Part shown: one piece after another, positions 1 to 9,146 of the stretch
How the letters are laid out: each line of letters opens with the position of its first letter
Position numbering within the stretch: the stretch's first letter is position 1
Assembly: GCF_042652345.1 (NCBI RefSeq)
Contig: NZ_JBHSJJ010000022.1
Location: forward strand, 12,296-76,295
Length of the DNA stretch: 64,000 nucleotides
DNA from: Negadavirga shengliensis
Lineage (GTDB): Bacteria; Bacteroidota; Bacteroidia; Cytophagales; Cyclobacteriaceae
Direction: 5' to 3'
Translations under genes and position numbers: made by a program
Notes under the pieces: model-generated
Database searches by the model: none
Seen by the model: only the letters and a program-made list of their open reading frames with translations
Told to the model about the DNA's origin: nothing

Positions 1-30
1 AAACGTCACCGGAAATAAATCCAAAATGTT

Positions 31-459
31 ATGGCTGGCGAGGCCACACTTTTCGTATATGGCACGCTTAGAAGCGGTTTTGGGCATCCCATGTGGGAAC
101 GTCTAAGGAATAGTTCCAGCCTTTTGGGAGAGGGGTATTTTTGCGGCTTGCTATACGATCTGGGCCCTTATCCCGCTGCCGTGCGCTCTGCTCATGAGGA
201 AGAAGTCGTAAGAGGGGAAATCTATGCCTTGGAAGACGAAGAAAACCTACTTGAAGCATTGGACAGGTATGAGGGGATCGATGAGAAACTTGATGGAGTG
301 GCGGAGTATACAAGGAAAAAAGTCAAAGCTTTCCTTGATGGGGGCAGGGAATATTGGTCATGGGTATATCTTTATGAGGGATACACGGATCATCTCGTGC
401 CCATACCGGAGGGGGATTATCTTAAATACCTGAACGAAAAAGACAATTTGGGTTACTGA
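31..459 (+). CDS. gamma-glutamylcyclotransferase-like (AIG2/GGCT) protein
   Basis: A 142-aa cytosolic protein of the GGCT/AIG2 fold. The fold's signature YGTLRSG lies at residues 10-16, right after the first strand, and the typical LDRYEG stretch follows near residue 77, then a Tyr-x-Arg-rich strand. Family members remove gamma-glutamyl groups as 5-oxoproline from small peptides or amines; the substrate cannot be told from the sequence. The ATG at 31 puts the signature at the usual distance from the N terminus. The gene converges on the comB-like gene, and the two 3' ends overlap by 7 bp. Confidence 0.85.
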   Translation: MAGEATLFVYGTLRSGFGHPMWERLRNSSSLLGEGYFCGLLYDLGPYPAAVRSAHEEEVVRGEIYALEDEENLLEALDRYEGIDEKLDGVAEYTRKKVKAFLDGGREYWSWVYLYEGYTDHLVPIPEGDYLKYLNEKDNLGY

Positions 460-1196
460 CCCGGTTTAATTTGAAGCTTGTTCAAAACCTTTACCTTTTT
501 GGGCTTCAATTCCCCGTTTTCCAAGCGGATCACTACTTGAAATTGACTTAAGCTCAGACAGAAATCAATGTCTTCCTCGATATTGTAGTTTTGAAGCCTT
601 TTGGCATGAGAGGCTTTTTTCAGAAAATTGGCCAGATCATCTTTGGCGCCTTCATAAAGCGCCTCCATGGCCAGTGTGGCATCACAGTCATGCGACAATC
701 CCAGGGAAAGGGACAAGGCACCTGCATACAAAGCGTCCTCCAAATTGAATTTACCTTTCCATCCCGCACAAAGTACCAACACATCGGCTTCTTTGGCTTT
801 GAGATACTCAGCTGTTGCTTCCAGGTTCAAAAAGGCTCCGACCAATACTTCAGCCGCATTATCTTTGGCATAGGCAATGGCTCTGGTGCCATTGGTAGTG
901 GTCATAGCGACTTTTTTTTGTTTATGGCGGCCGTCCAGATAAGCCAGAGGAGAATTTCCGAGATCAAATCCCTCCGCTTTTTGGCCGTTGCGCTCGCCGG
1001 CGATCAAAAAGTCTCGTTTTTTTTGCCTTCTACAGGTTTCAAGGTCTTCGATGGGGATTATGCTTTCCACACCATTCGCGAGGGCAGTAACCATGGTGGA
1101 ACTGGCCCTGAAAATATCAACGACGACGACGATTTTGTTTTTAAGATCATGAAGGTGGATCAAGTCAGGACTTAGGCAGGTCTCTATTTTTCTCAT
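453..1196 (-). CDS. comB: 2-phosphosulfolactate phosphatase family protein (ComB)
   Basis: A 247-aa protein with the ComB family blocks VVVDIFRASST near residue 24, AGERNG-x-KAEGFDLGNSP near residues 67-84, and TTTNGTRAI near residue 100. ComB is a Mg-dependent phosphatase that makes sulfolactate in coenzyme M synthesis. Bacteroidota do not make coenzyme M as far as is known, so the substrate here is probably another phospho-hydroxyacid (inference). Its ATG overlaps the gcvT stop in an ATGA arrangement, which implies translational coupling with gcvT. Confidence 0.85.
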   Translation of the reverse strand: MRKIETCLSPDLIHLHDLKNKIVVVVDIFRASSTMVTALANGVESIIPIEDLETCRRQKKRDFLIAGERNGQKAEGFDLGNSPLAYLDGRHKQKKVAMTTTNGTRAIAYAKDNAAEVLVGAFLNLEATAEYLKAKEADVLVLCAGWKGKFNLEDALYAGALSLSLGLSHDCDATLAMEALYEGAKDDLANFLKKASHAKRLQNYNIEEDIDFCLSLSQFQVVIRLENGELKPKKVKVLNKLQIKPGQ

Positions 1197-2287
1197 TTTT
1201 TCAAAAGTGGTAATTTTTCAACTGACGCTTCCAGGTTTTTGTTCCTCACAGAGATGGCGATAGAGGTGCCTGGCTGAGCATATTCTGTTTTTACATAGCC
1301 CAGACCAATTCCTATACCCATACTCGGTGAAAGCGTACCTGAAGTGACATCCCCTATGGGTAACCCTTCGCTGTTCACAATGGTGTAATGAGCCCTGGGG
1401 ATTCCTTTTTCCCGCAAGATAAACCCGATAAGCTTTTTTTCCACACCGTTTTCCTTTTGTTTTTTCAGGTATTCGTGGTTAATGAAGTCTTTTGTGAATT
1501 TAGTGATCCATCCCAGGCCCGCCTCTATGGGTGAGGTTTCCTCATTGATGTCATTTCCGTAAAGACAATATCCCATTTCAAGTCTCAGCGTATCCCTGGC
1601 GCCGAGGCCAATAGGTTTGATATCTAAGTCTTTGCCGGCTTCAAAAATGGCGTTCCAGACCTGGATCGCATCTTCATTTTTGACATAGAGTTCGAACCCC
1701 CCGGCGCCGGTGTATCCCGTAGCGGATATGATGACATCCCGAACTCCTGCAAATTCTCCTTTTTTGAAATGATAAAAAGGGAGGTCTTCAAGATCAACAG
1801 GGGTAAGGGACTGGACAGCCTTGGCTGCATTGGGCCCCTGAACTGCGAAAAGAGAGGTTTGGTCAGAGATGTTTTCCACTGTGGCGCCCATATTGTTATG
1901 CCGGTTTATCCAACTCCAATCCTTATCGATGTTGGAAGCATTGACAACCAGCATGTACAATTCTTCATCCAATTTGTAAACCAACAGATCATCCACAATA
2001 CCGCCTTTTTCGTTTGGAAGACAGGAATACTGAGCCTGACCCTTTTTTAGCTTGCTGGCATCATTGGAACTCACTTTTTGGATCAAATCCAGGGCTTTTG
2101 GGCCTTTGATCAGAAATTCCCCCATGTGGGAAACATCAAATACCCCCACATTTTCCCGGACGGTCTTGTGTTCTCCGATATCGGACGAATACCTTACCGG
2201 CATATTGAATCCGGCAAAGGGTATCATTTTAGCTCCTAGTGATTCGTGAATATCGTTAAGCACTACTTTCTTTATGGCATCTTGCAT
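1193..2287 (-). CDS. gcvT: glycine cleavage system aminomethyltransferase (T-protein)
   Basis: A 364-aa protein of full family length. GcvT transfers the methylene group from the H-protein aminomethyl arm to tetrahydrofolate and releases ammonia. Family landmarks are PFAGFNMPVRY near residue 23, GVFDVSHMGE near residue 47, a central SATGYTGAGGFELYV block, and GLGARDTLRLEMGYCLYG, which forms the folate pocket. The start is ATG. It is co-transcribed with the comB-like gene by a 4-bp overlap. No gcvH or gcvP lies in the window, so the rest of the complex is encoded elsewhere, as is common in Bacteroidota. Confidence 0.95.
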   Translation of the reverse strand: MQDAIKKVVLNDIHESLGAKMIPFAGFNMPVRYSSDIGEHKTVRENVGVFDVSHMGEFLIKGPKALDLIQKVSSNDASKLKKGQAQYSCLPNEKGGIVDDLLVYKLDEELYMLVVNASNIDKDWSWINRHNNMGATVENISDQTSLFAVQGPNAAKAVQSLTPVDLEDLPFYHFKKGEFAGVRDVIISATGYTGAGGFELYVKNEDAIQVWNAIFEAGKDLDIKPIGLGARDTLRLEMGYCLYGNDINEETSPIEAGLGWITKFTKDFINHEYLKKQKENGVEKKLIGFILREKGIPRAHYTIVNSEGLPIGDVTSGTLSPSMGIGIGLGYVKTEYAQPGTSIAISVRNKNLEASVEKLPLLKK

Positions 2288-2348
2288 GTACGGTAAACGT
2301 TTTGGCTGGGTAAAGGTAATAAATGGCCTCTAACAAATCGAGTTGCAT

Positions 2349-2375
2349 AAAAAAAAGACCACTGAAAAAGCGGTC
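2349..2375 (-). terminator. rho-independent terminator after susD-like gene
   Basis: On the minus strand the stem GACCGC (2370-2375) pairs with GTGGTC (2357-2362), with one G:U pair, around a T-rich 7-nt loop. Eight T residues follow (2349-2356). It lies 25 bp beyond the SusD stop and separates that transcript from gcvT-comB. Confidence 0.8.
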
Positions 2376-2399
2376 TTTTTAAGAATAAGTGCGCATTGT

Positions 2400-3779
2400 C
2401 TATCCTCCGTAACCTGGATTTTGAACCAACTCCGGATTGGCGTCCATTTCCCTTTGTGGAATGGGCAAAACCATTCTGTTGTCGTCATACGGATATTGGA
2501 GGGTAGGCGTGTTGTTGTCCTGGATTGATCCCCTTGTTCTTTTCACATCATGGATAAAATGACCTTCATGGGCCAGTTCTACCCGTCGTTCCCGGAGGAT
2601 TTCGTCGAGGGTTAGGGAGTTCTTTGCTGAGAGTCCTACCCGCGTCCTTATCCTGTTGATGTCTTCAAGGGGGGTGGCTCCTGTGCTGGTGCCTTCCCTG
2701 AAATTGGCTTCTGCCCGGGTAAGATACATTTCAGCTAATCGTACCACTTTTACATTTCTGAATTGTTCACGCCATTTGTCTGTCCTGCGATCCCCGGCAC
2801 GCATGCTGAATTGATTTAAGCGATCATCACCCGTTTCGTACAGCGTGAGATGGCTGTTGAGAATGGTTACATCCCCGCCCCTGGCACCAAATTCGGGGGT
2901 AGAATAGAAAAGGTGCATGTTATTGGCCGCATCTTGTGAATTCACCTGGATGGCAAACAAATCCTCTTGGGAATCGGCTTCATTGTTGAAGGCGCCCATG
3001 AAATCCGGCGTCAGGGATTTACCGTTGGCTGTGGCCACCTCAATGGCCCTGTTGGCTGCATCCCGTGCATCAGCAAACCTTTCCATCTGAAGATATACCC
3101 GGGAAAGTATCGCGGAAGCTACATAGTTTCTTGCAAAGAACCCATTGACGGGAGGCAGCAATTGCTCCGCTTCGGTAAGGTCTGCAATCACTCTTTGGTA
3201 TACTTCTTCTACCGTATTTCTGGGAACAAAGACCTCTTCGGTCACTTCCCGGGTGGGGTCCAGAACCAAAGGTACTCCCAGGTTAGTGCTGTTGTTGCCG
3301 GTTACATAGGGAAGGCTGAAATACCTTAAAAGCTCGAAATATATGGCCCCCCGTATAAACAGGGCTTCACCTCTTACCCGGTTTCTGTCGGCTTCGTTTA
3401 CTACATTAACGGCATCAAGGATATTGTTGCACACGTTGATGGCACTGTATGCCCTGGTCCAGGTATTGGTAATAAAGGTATTGTTGGTAAACATGCTTTT
3501 ATTGTAAACTTCCCTGGGTTGGTTAAAAGTACCTTCCCACCGGATTTCATTGTTGGCACCCAACATTTCCGCATACAGCTGCAGCCTGCCTCCCCACAGG
3601 TCTTCATGCCTGAGGTCTGCATAGGCGCCGACTAGCACCCTTTTTACGTTGGCATCATTGTTTAAGGCCAGATCCTGATCCACACTTTGGGCAGGGGATA
3701 AGTGCAATTGGTTATCACAGGAAGACAGGGCCAGGGTAAATCCTGCCAGTGTCAGTAGGTATATGATTAAGTTTTTCAT
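2400..3779 (-). CDS. SusD/RagB family nutrient-binding outer membrane lipoprotein
   Basis: A 459-aa lipoprotein. The signal peptide is MKNLIIYLLTLAGFTLALSS and the lipid-modified Cys follows at residue 21. The rest is the helix-rich SusD fold of TPR-like repeats: residues 35-200 carry the N-terminal SusD-like block (RVLVGAYADL, ARAYSAINVCNNIL, RGEALFIRGAIYFELLRYF) and the C-terminal third carries the RagB block (VRLAEMYLTRAEA, INRIRTRVGL, ILRERRVELAHEGHF). SusD proteins cap their SusC barrel on the cell surface and bind a glycan or other ligand. It lies 12 bp behind the SusC gene. The sequence does not tell the ligand. Confidence 0.95.
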   Translation of the reverse strand: MKNLIIYLLTLAGFTLALSSCDNQLHLSPAQSVDQDLALNNDANVKRVLVGAYADLRHEDLWGGRLQLYAEMLGANNEIRWEGTFNQPREVYNKSMFTNNTFITNTWTRAYSAINVCNNILDAVNVVNEADRNRVRGEALFIRGAIYFELLRYFSLPYVTGNNSTNLGVPLVLDPTREVTEEVFVPRNTVEEVYQRVIADLTEAEQLLPPVNGFFARNYVASAILSRVYLQMERFADARDAANRAIEVATANGKSLTPDFMGAFNNEADSQEDLFAIQVNSQDAANNMHLFYSTPEFGARGGDVTILNSHLTLYETGDDRLNQFSMRAGDRRTDKWREQFRNVKVVRLAEMYLTRAEANFREGTSTGATPLEDINRIRTRVGLSAKNSLTLDEILRERRVELAHEGHFIHDVKRTRGSIQDNNTPTLQYPYDDNRMVLPIPQREMDANPELVQNPGYGG

Positions 3780-3791
3780 TTTTCTTGTCCG

Positions 3792-6700
3792 TTAAAATCC
3801 AACATTTAAACCCAACGAGAATGTTTTTGCCTGAGGCGCCGTGTAAAAATCATTGCCCTGGAATACGTTGGCATTTTGGGTGGTATTGAGCAAATAATCC
3901 GCATTCACCTCAGGATCCCAACCTTTATACTTGGTCCAGGTAAAGAGGTTTTGTCCCATAAAATAAATCCTGGCGGTGCTCAACTTAAACCTTTCCAACA
4001 GGTGCGAAGGAATCGTGTAACCCACAGTCAGGGTTTTGAACCTCACATAGCTTCCGTCCGAAATGTACCTGCTGGAGGCATTACAGCCGTTACATTCACC
4101 CAACCGGGCCTGGGGGATGTCGGTGATATCACCGGGGTTTTGCCACCGGGCAAATTGGGATTTCGTGGAATTGTCGAACCAGTCCCCATTTGCAGCATAG
4201 AAGCCGGCTCCACCCTCAAATATATCGTTGCCAAAAATTCCCTGGAAAAGAAAAGACATGTCAAAATTCCTATAAGTAAGCGTGTTGTTGATACCGGCTA
4301 TGAATTTTGGATTGGGATCTCCCACCACCATTCTCTCTGCTTCGTTGTAATCATTTGTGGTTTCTGTCAACTCCGCATTGCTGTAGTACAAGGCATCACC
4401 GGTAGCCGGATCCACACCTGCATATTTTGGACCGTAAAATACGCCAATCGACTGATCCAAAAATATGCCATTAAGATAGCTGGAAGTGGAAGGGGGTATG
4501 GAAGTCTGGCCTTCAGCCAATTCCCTTACCCTGTTGATGTTTCTGGCTAAATTAAAGGAAGTGTTCCAAGTGAAGTTTTGATCGGCATAGTTGGCAGAAT
4601 TGATGACTACTTCAAACCCGTAGTTTTGCATCCTGCCGATGTTCTGTCTCTGGGAAGTAAAACCGGTGGTTCCTGGAATGGGTACATTCAAAAGAAGATC
4701 GGTGGTGTTTTTATTGTATATGTCCAATTCACCGGTGATCCGATCCCTAAACAAGCCAAACTCGATTCCAAAGTTAAGTTGTGCAGTTTTCTCCCATGTT
4801 AATCTTGGGTTGGGAATTTGTGTAGGTTGTAATCCTGGTAGGAGTCCATAAGAGACAGGGCCGAAAAGTCCCAAATGATCAAAGTTTCCGATTTCGGCAT
4901 TTCCTGTGAGTCCGTAGGAACCTCTGATTTTTAGGAGACTCAGCCCCTCACTTCCCTGTAGGAACCCTTCTTCTGACATGATCCATCCCGCCGAGGCCGC
5001 AGGGAAGAATCCGTACTTGTTGTTTTCACCAAACCTGGAGGAACCGTCCACCCGGGCACTGACCGTAAGCAGGTATTTGTTATCAAATTTATAATTGATC
5101 CTAGAGAAATACGACAAGAAGGTGAAATTGGTAAACTGCGAGGTTCCCTCTGTTATTTCCGCAGCGGATTCCAGTGTCCTTAGGTCATCCAACGGAAATT
5201 CCTGTCCGTCCACGCGGGTGTAATTTTCATCGGAACGTTGAAAGGACATCCCCACCACGGCTTCAAAATTATGTTTTTCAGCAAAAGTATTGTTATATGT
5301 AAAATAATTATTGGTGTTATAGTTAAAGATTCTCATCCATCGTGAGCTGCCATAACCGTTGGTTCCCTGGCCAATAATGGTTCTGGATCCGAAAAACCTT
5401 TCATCGTTTTGATTGAGGACATCCACCGCAAATTCAGATCTAAACCGTAGGTTATCGGTGAAATGGTATTCACCAAAGACATTGGTGATGTTTCTGAAAT
5501 TGGTGGTCAGCCATTCCGCATTTTCGGAGTCGATCAGGTTATTATAATAAGTAGTAACCGGTCTGTCATACAGCTCTCCGTTTTCGTCCCGGATAGGTGT
5601 GATGGGTGACAGCGCTACCAGTTGGATCGGATTATAAAACTGGTTGTCTTCCGCTATTCTGGTGGTTTCAGTTCTGGCCAGACTGAAATTGGCCCCAATG
5701 GTGAACCTGTCAGAAATCTTATGGTCCAGGTTTAGTCTGCCGCTGATACGTTCAAAGTTGTTACGGATCATGATCCCCTCCTGTTTGTCATATGCGGAGG
5801 AGAAGTAGAAACGGGTTCTCTCATCGCCGCCATTGGCAGAGAAGTTAACGCTGGTAACACCGGCACCGGGATTGAAGGCTTCTTTTTGCCAGTCAGTGTC
5901 CACCGTTCCGTCCCTCCAGTTGGTGTGTCCTGCATGACGGTCTAAACGGTTTTCCACAAATTCGAGATCAGAGTCAGGGTAATCTTCAGGATTGTTGATA
6001 GGATCCAAGCCGTTTCTCCGGTCGTTGTTGTAGCCGGCTTCCCTCATGAGTTCCACAAATTCCGCGGCATTTAAGAACTCATTGAGACGGGTGGGACTGC
6101 TTACCCCCCTTTGGATGCCCACATTGAATTTCGTCCTGCCGGAGGTGCCGGATTTGGTGGTGATCAGCACCACCCCGTTGGAGGCCCGGGCACCATAAAT
6201 GGCTGCGGCAGAGGCATCCTTCAATACCTCAAAAGATTCGATGTCATTAAAGTTGATGTCAGCCAAAGGATTACTTTGACCAATCGTTCCACTGGAGGTT
6301 ACGGGTATGCCATCGATCACATAAAGGGGATCATTGCTCCCCGAAATAGAAGTGGTACCTCTCACCCTGATTTTGACGCCTTCGCCCACTTTCCCGCTTT
6401 GGGATTCGACGAATACCCCTGCCATACGGCCCTGAATGGCTTCCTGAAATGTCGGAACGGGGATGTTGGCGATCTCGGTGCCTTTAAGGGAAGCAATGTT
6501 CCCGGTCAGGTCCCCTTTCGTCACACTACCATATCCTACAACCACCACTTCGCCCAATGTTTTGGCATCGGTCTGTAACAGGACGTCAATGGAATTTTGG
6601 TTACCCACGGTGACTTCCTGGGTCAGAAACCCTATATAAGAAAATATCAAAGTTTCTTCGCTATCGACCGCAATGTTGTAAGTACCATCGATATCCGTAA

Positions 6701-6866
6701 TGGTGCCGCGGTTGGTCTCTTTAATTCTTACATTGACCCCCGGCAACGGCATGTTGTCCTCTGCAGAGAGGACAGTTCCGGAGACATTTCGACTTTGTGC
6801 CCAAGTGGACGCTGTGGAAATAAACAGCATAACCAGCACAATAAGTAGACTTTTTTTCATAAGCAT
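3792..6866 (-). CDS. SusC/RagA family TonB-linked outer membrane receptor
   Basis: A 1,024-aa TonB-dependent transporter. It has a signal peptide ending near TWAQ, a carboxypeptidase-regulatory-like beta-sandwich (residues 28-110, with the GV-x-V-x-IK-x-T block), the SusC-type LGEVVVVGYG plug start near residue 106, the plug with DPLYVIDGIPV and AAAIYGARASNGVVLITTK, then a 22-strand-type barrel ending in an aromatic-rich strand with terminal Phe. It imports a ligand delivered by the adjacent SusD protein using TonB energy. ATG codons at 6866 and 6860 are both possible; the second gives a more usual MKK start. There is no anti-sigma/sigma pair or hybrid sensor beside it, and no glycosidase. 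Confidence 0.95.
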   Translation of the reverse strand: MLMKKSLLIVLVMLFISTASTWAQSRNVSGTVLSAEDNMPLPGVNVRIKETNRGTITDIDGTYNIAVDSEETLIFSYIGFLTQEVTVGNQNSIDVLLQTDAKTLGEVVVVGYGSVTKGDLTGNIASLKGTEIANIPVPTFQEAIQGRMAGVFVESQSGKVGEGVKIRVRGTTSISGSNDPLYVIDGIPVTSSGTIGQSNPLADINFNDIESFEVLKDASAAAIYGARASNGVVLITTKSGTSGRTKFNVGIQRGVSSPTRLNEFLNAAEFVELMREAGYNNDRRNGLDPINNPEDYPDSDLEFVENRLDRHAGHTNWRDGTVDTDWQKEAFNPGAGVTSVNFSANGGDERTRFYFSSAYDKQEGIMIRNNFERISGRLNLDHKISDRFTIGANFSLARTETTRIAEDNQFYNPIQLVALSPITPIRDENGELYDRPVTTYYNNLIDSENAEWLTTNFRNITNVFGEYHFTDNLRFRSEFAVDVLNQNDERFFGSRTIIGQGTNGYGSSRWMRIFNYNTNNYFTYNNTFAEKHNFEAVVGMSFQRSDENYTRVDGQEFPLDDLRTLESAAEITEGTSQFTNFTFLSYFSRINYKFDNKYLLTVSARVDGSSRFGENNKYGFFPAASAGWIMSEEGFLQGSEGLSLLKIRGSYGLTGNAEIGNFDHLGLFGPVSYGLLPGLQPTQIPNPRLTWEKTAQLNFGIEFGLFRDRITGELDIYNKNTTDLLLNVPIPGTTGFTSQRQNIGRMQNYGFEVVINSANYADQNFTWNTSFNLARNINRVRELAEGQTSIPPSTSSYLNGIFLDQSIGVFYGPKYAGVDPATGDALYYSNAELTETTNDYNEAERMVVGDPNPKFIAGINNTLTYRNFDMSFLFQGIFGNDIFEGGAGFYAANGDWFDNSTKSQFARWQNPGDITDIPQARLGECNGCNASSRYISDGSYVRFKTLTVGYTIPSHLLERFKLSTARIYFMGQNLFTWTKYKGWDPEVNADYLLNTTQNANVFQGNDFYTAPQAKTFSLGLNVGF

Positions 6867-7100
6867 ATAATATTAAATGGTGTTTCCTTATTTTTCACAG
6901 TTTTTTATAAAGATAACGGTTTTGAGGTATTCGGTTCTCCTTTAAAACATGGCGAAAATAGGTGTTTGACTATACTTAATTCAAGTAAATATCGACATAT
7001 TTCGGGAATATTCCGCGTGACCCCCATATATAACAGGTTAAAGGTGTAATTTGATAAAAGTTAAAGAAAATAGTAGTTAAAATAAAACATTTACAAAAAA
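6867..7100. other. gene-free upstream region of the SusC gene
   Basis: An AT-rich spacer between the SusC start and the terminator of the HesB gene. No coding region of useful length is seen. It should hold the susCD promoter, but I find no clean TAnnTTTG box on the minus strand here. Confidence 0.5.
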
Positions 7101-7132
7101 AAACAACCCATTTATCTAAAAATGAGTTGTTT
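7101..7132 (-). terminator. rho-independent terminator after HesB/IscA gene
   Basis: Arms 7101-7113 and 7120-7132 form a 13-bp stem with a single wobble or mismatch around a 6-nt loop. Read on the minus strand the stem ends in GGGTTGTTT followed by an unbroken T run. It lies 70 bp past the HesB stop. Confidence 0.8.
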
Positions 7133-7203
7133 AAATACCCTATAATCTTGTTTGATCAATATTAGGATTTGTCTGTCAACAGCGTAATGAGGATCGGCTT
7201 ATG

Positions 7204-7530
7204 CTATATTGAAAAACTTTCTCCGCATCCGCATGTACGGGTGGCATTGGGGTTGACAAACTGGAAACCCTTTCCGTTGAGGCCATCACTGAATTCTAAA
7301 GTAGTGCCCGCTAAATATAAAAGGCTTTTTCTGTCCACAATGATTTTTATACCATTGTCTTCAAACACATGATCCGTTTCGGAAAGGTGCGCGTCAAAAC
7401 CCAGATCATACATCAGACCGGAACAGCCACCACCCTTTACGGAAACCCTGATGTTTTCCTCCTCTTTGCGGCTTTCTTCTTTTTTTAGTTCAAGGATTCT
7501 GTTTTTGGCTTTTTCTGAAACGATGATCAT
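7204..7530 (-). CDS. HesB/IscA/SufA-type iron-sulfur cluster assembly protein
   Basis: A 108-aa A-type Fe-S carrier. The three conserved cysteines are in place: Cys36 in GGGCSGLMYD, and Cys100 and Cys102 in the C-terminal TCGCGESF. A-type carriers accept Fe-S clusters from IscU or SufB and pass them to apoproteins in the cytosol. No other isc or suf genes are near, so I cannot tell SufA from ErpA. It is transcribed alone, with a terminator behind it and a candidate TATATTTG -7 box upstream. Confidence 0.93.
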   Translation of the reverse strand: MIIVSEKAKNRILELKKEESRKEEENIRVSVKGGGCSGLMYDLGFDAHLSETDHVFEDNGIKIIVDRKSLLYLAGTTLEFSDGLNGKGFQFVNPNATRTCGCGESFSI

Positions 7531-7680
7531 TTTTTATCAATATTTTTTCCGGTCCACATTTTTCTTTTCTTAACGGAAACTCGGGAAAATAAATTCCCTC
7601 CGTTCAAAACAGAACGCCTTAGACTCTGTGTAAGCACACAGGTTTTGGGCTAAATCCTGTATATTTATTGAATATTAATG

Positions 7681-7688
7681 CAAATATA
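7681..7688 (-). promoter_or_regulatory. candidate Bacteroidota -7 box (TATATTTG)
   Basis: On the minus strand this octamer matches TAnnTTTG exactly, about 150 bp upstream of the HesB-type gene. No clear -33 element was found, so support is from the -7 box only. Confidence 0.3.
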
Positions 7689-7698
7689 AACATTAGAA

Positions 7699-8106
7699 AT
7701 GAAAATAGAACATATCGGCGTAGCTGTCAAAGATATCAGGGTTTCTAATAACCTATTCGAAAAGTTACTGGGAAGCCCGCCATACAAGGAGGAGGAGGTG
7801 AGCTCAGAAAAGGTCATCACTTCTTTTTTTGAAAGTGGCGATGTTAAAATCGAATTGTTACAGGCAACATCACCTGACAGCCCGATTGCAAAATTTTTGG
7901 AAAAAAGAGCTGAAGGCATCCACCATATCGCATTTGAAGTAGATGATATCGGGAAGGAAGTGGAAAGATTGAAGGAGGAAGGGTTTGAGATATTGAATGA
8001 TGTCCCCAAGCATGGGGCGGATCATAAATTAGTTGTATTTTTGCACCCGAAGTCTACCAATGGGGTGTTGGTGGAATTGTGTCAGGAAAAAAAAGCAGAT
8101 GAATAA
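7699..8106 (+). CDS. mce: methylmalonyl-CoA epimerase
   Basis: A 135-aa single-domain protein of the vicinal-oxygen-chelate fold. It has the paired beta-alpha-beta-beta-beta modules: HIGVAVKDI at residues 5-13 gives one metal-binding His, HHIAFEVDDI near residue 74 gives another, and the C-terminal GVLVELCQ supplies the metal-binding Glu. The enzyme interconverts (R)- and (S)-methylmalonyl-CoA in the propionate/succinate route. The gene runs 8 bp into thiL, so the two are translationally linked despite unrelated pathways. The start is the ATG at 7699. Confidence 0.93.
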   Translation: MKIEHIGVAVKDIRVSNNLFEKLLGSPPYKEEEVSSEKVITSFFESGDVKIELLQATSPDSPIAKFLEKRAEGIHHIAFEVDDIGKEVERLKEEGFEILNDVPKHGADHKLVVFLHPKSTNGVLVELCQEKKADE

Positions 8107-9130
8107 AGACAAGAGAACCGAAATCAGTGAAATCGGTGAATTTGGATTGATAGACAGGATCCACCAAGGAGTCAAAATCAAACATGCTTCTACCGTCAAG
8201 GGCATCGGTGATGATGCTGCAGTGATCGGTGAAGGAAAGCGGCTTATGGTGGTCACCACGGATATGCTCCTGGAAGGTGTGCATTTTGACCTTGCCTATA
8301 CCCCGTTGAAACATTTGGGGTTTAAAGCGGTAGCGGTAAATATAAGCGATATAGCTGCCATGAATGCCGTTCCCAGGCAAATAACCGTCAGCGTGGCCCT
8401 TTCCAACCGTTTTCCTGTGGAGGCGGTGGACGAGCTCTACGAAGGGATCAATTTGGCGGCGGACCATTACCAAGTGGATCTGGTAGGCGGTGACACCACT
8501 GCGTCCAGATCGGGCCTGATCATATCCGTTACAGCCGTGGGGGAGGTTGAAAAGGAAAAAATCAGCTTTCGCTCCGGGGCAAAGATAAATGATATCATTT
8601 GTGCCACAGGAGACCTGGGGGCCGCTTTGATGGGGTTGCAGGTTTTGGAACGGGAAAAACAGGTATTTCTTTCTAACCCTGAAATGCAACCGGATCTTGA
8701 AAAATACACCTACATTACCGGAAGGCAGTTAAGACCGGATGCGAGAATGGATATTGTCCATGAACTTCGTGATCTTGAGATCGTACCCACCAGTATGATG
8801 GATATTTCCGACGGGCTGGCATCCGAACTTTTTCATATATCGAAAGCATCCGGAGTGGGTGTCATGATTTATGAAGACAAATTACCCATTGACAAGCAAA
8901 CCTATGATACCGCCGTGGAGTTTGATTTAGATCCGATTACATGCGTGTTAAACGGGGGAGAGGATTATGAACTGCTCTTCACCATCCGGCAGGAGGACTT
9001 TAAGAAACTTGAGAAGCATCCCGATATTCATTTTATCGGCCACGTGACAAAAGCGGAAGAGGGCTTGTTTCTGGTGACAAAAAGTGGAACAGCCGTGCCT
9101 CTCCAGGCACAGGGTTGGAAGCATTTTTAA
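8099..9130 (+). CDS. thiL: thiamine-monophosphate kinase
   Basis: A 343-aa ATP-binding protein of the PurM/ThiL fold that phosphorylates thiamine monophosphate to the diphosphate cofactor. The motifs are FGLIDRI near residue 14, GIGDDAAVI with the metal-binding Asp pair near residue 34, TTDMLLEGVHFDL near residue 54, VGGDTT near residue 128, and MDISDGLASEL near residue 230. I chose the ATG at 8099, inside the end of mce; a start further upstream would add an unrelated 22-residue leader. No thiamine riboswitch is seen before the pair. Confidence 0.93.
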   Translation: MNKDKRTEISEIGEFGLIDRIHQGVKIKHASTVKGIGDDAAVIGEGKRLMVVTTDMLLEGVHFDLAYTPLKHLGFKAVAVNISDIAAMNAVPRQITVSVALSNRFPVEAVDELYEGINLAADHYQVDLVGGDTTASRSGLIISVTAVGEVEKEKISFRSGAKINDIICATGDLGAALMGLQVLEREKQVFLSNPEMQPDLEKYTYITGRQLRPDARMDIVHELRDLEIVPTSMMDISDGLASELFHISKASGVGVMIYEDKLPIDKQTYDTAVEFDLDPITCVLNGGEDYELLFTIRQEDFKKLEKHPDIHFIGHVTKAEEGLFLVTKSGTAVPLQAQGWKHF

Positions 9131-9146
9131 CGCTTTTGGTTTTTGG

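Noticed and set aside
2400..6866. A polysaccharide utilisation locus
   Set aside because: Only SusC and SusD are present; no carbohydrate-active enzyme or regulator is linked.
8020..8105. A TPP riboswitch before thiL
   Set aside because: thiL starts inside mce and no TPP-box motifs are present in or before the pair.
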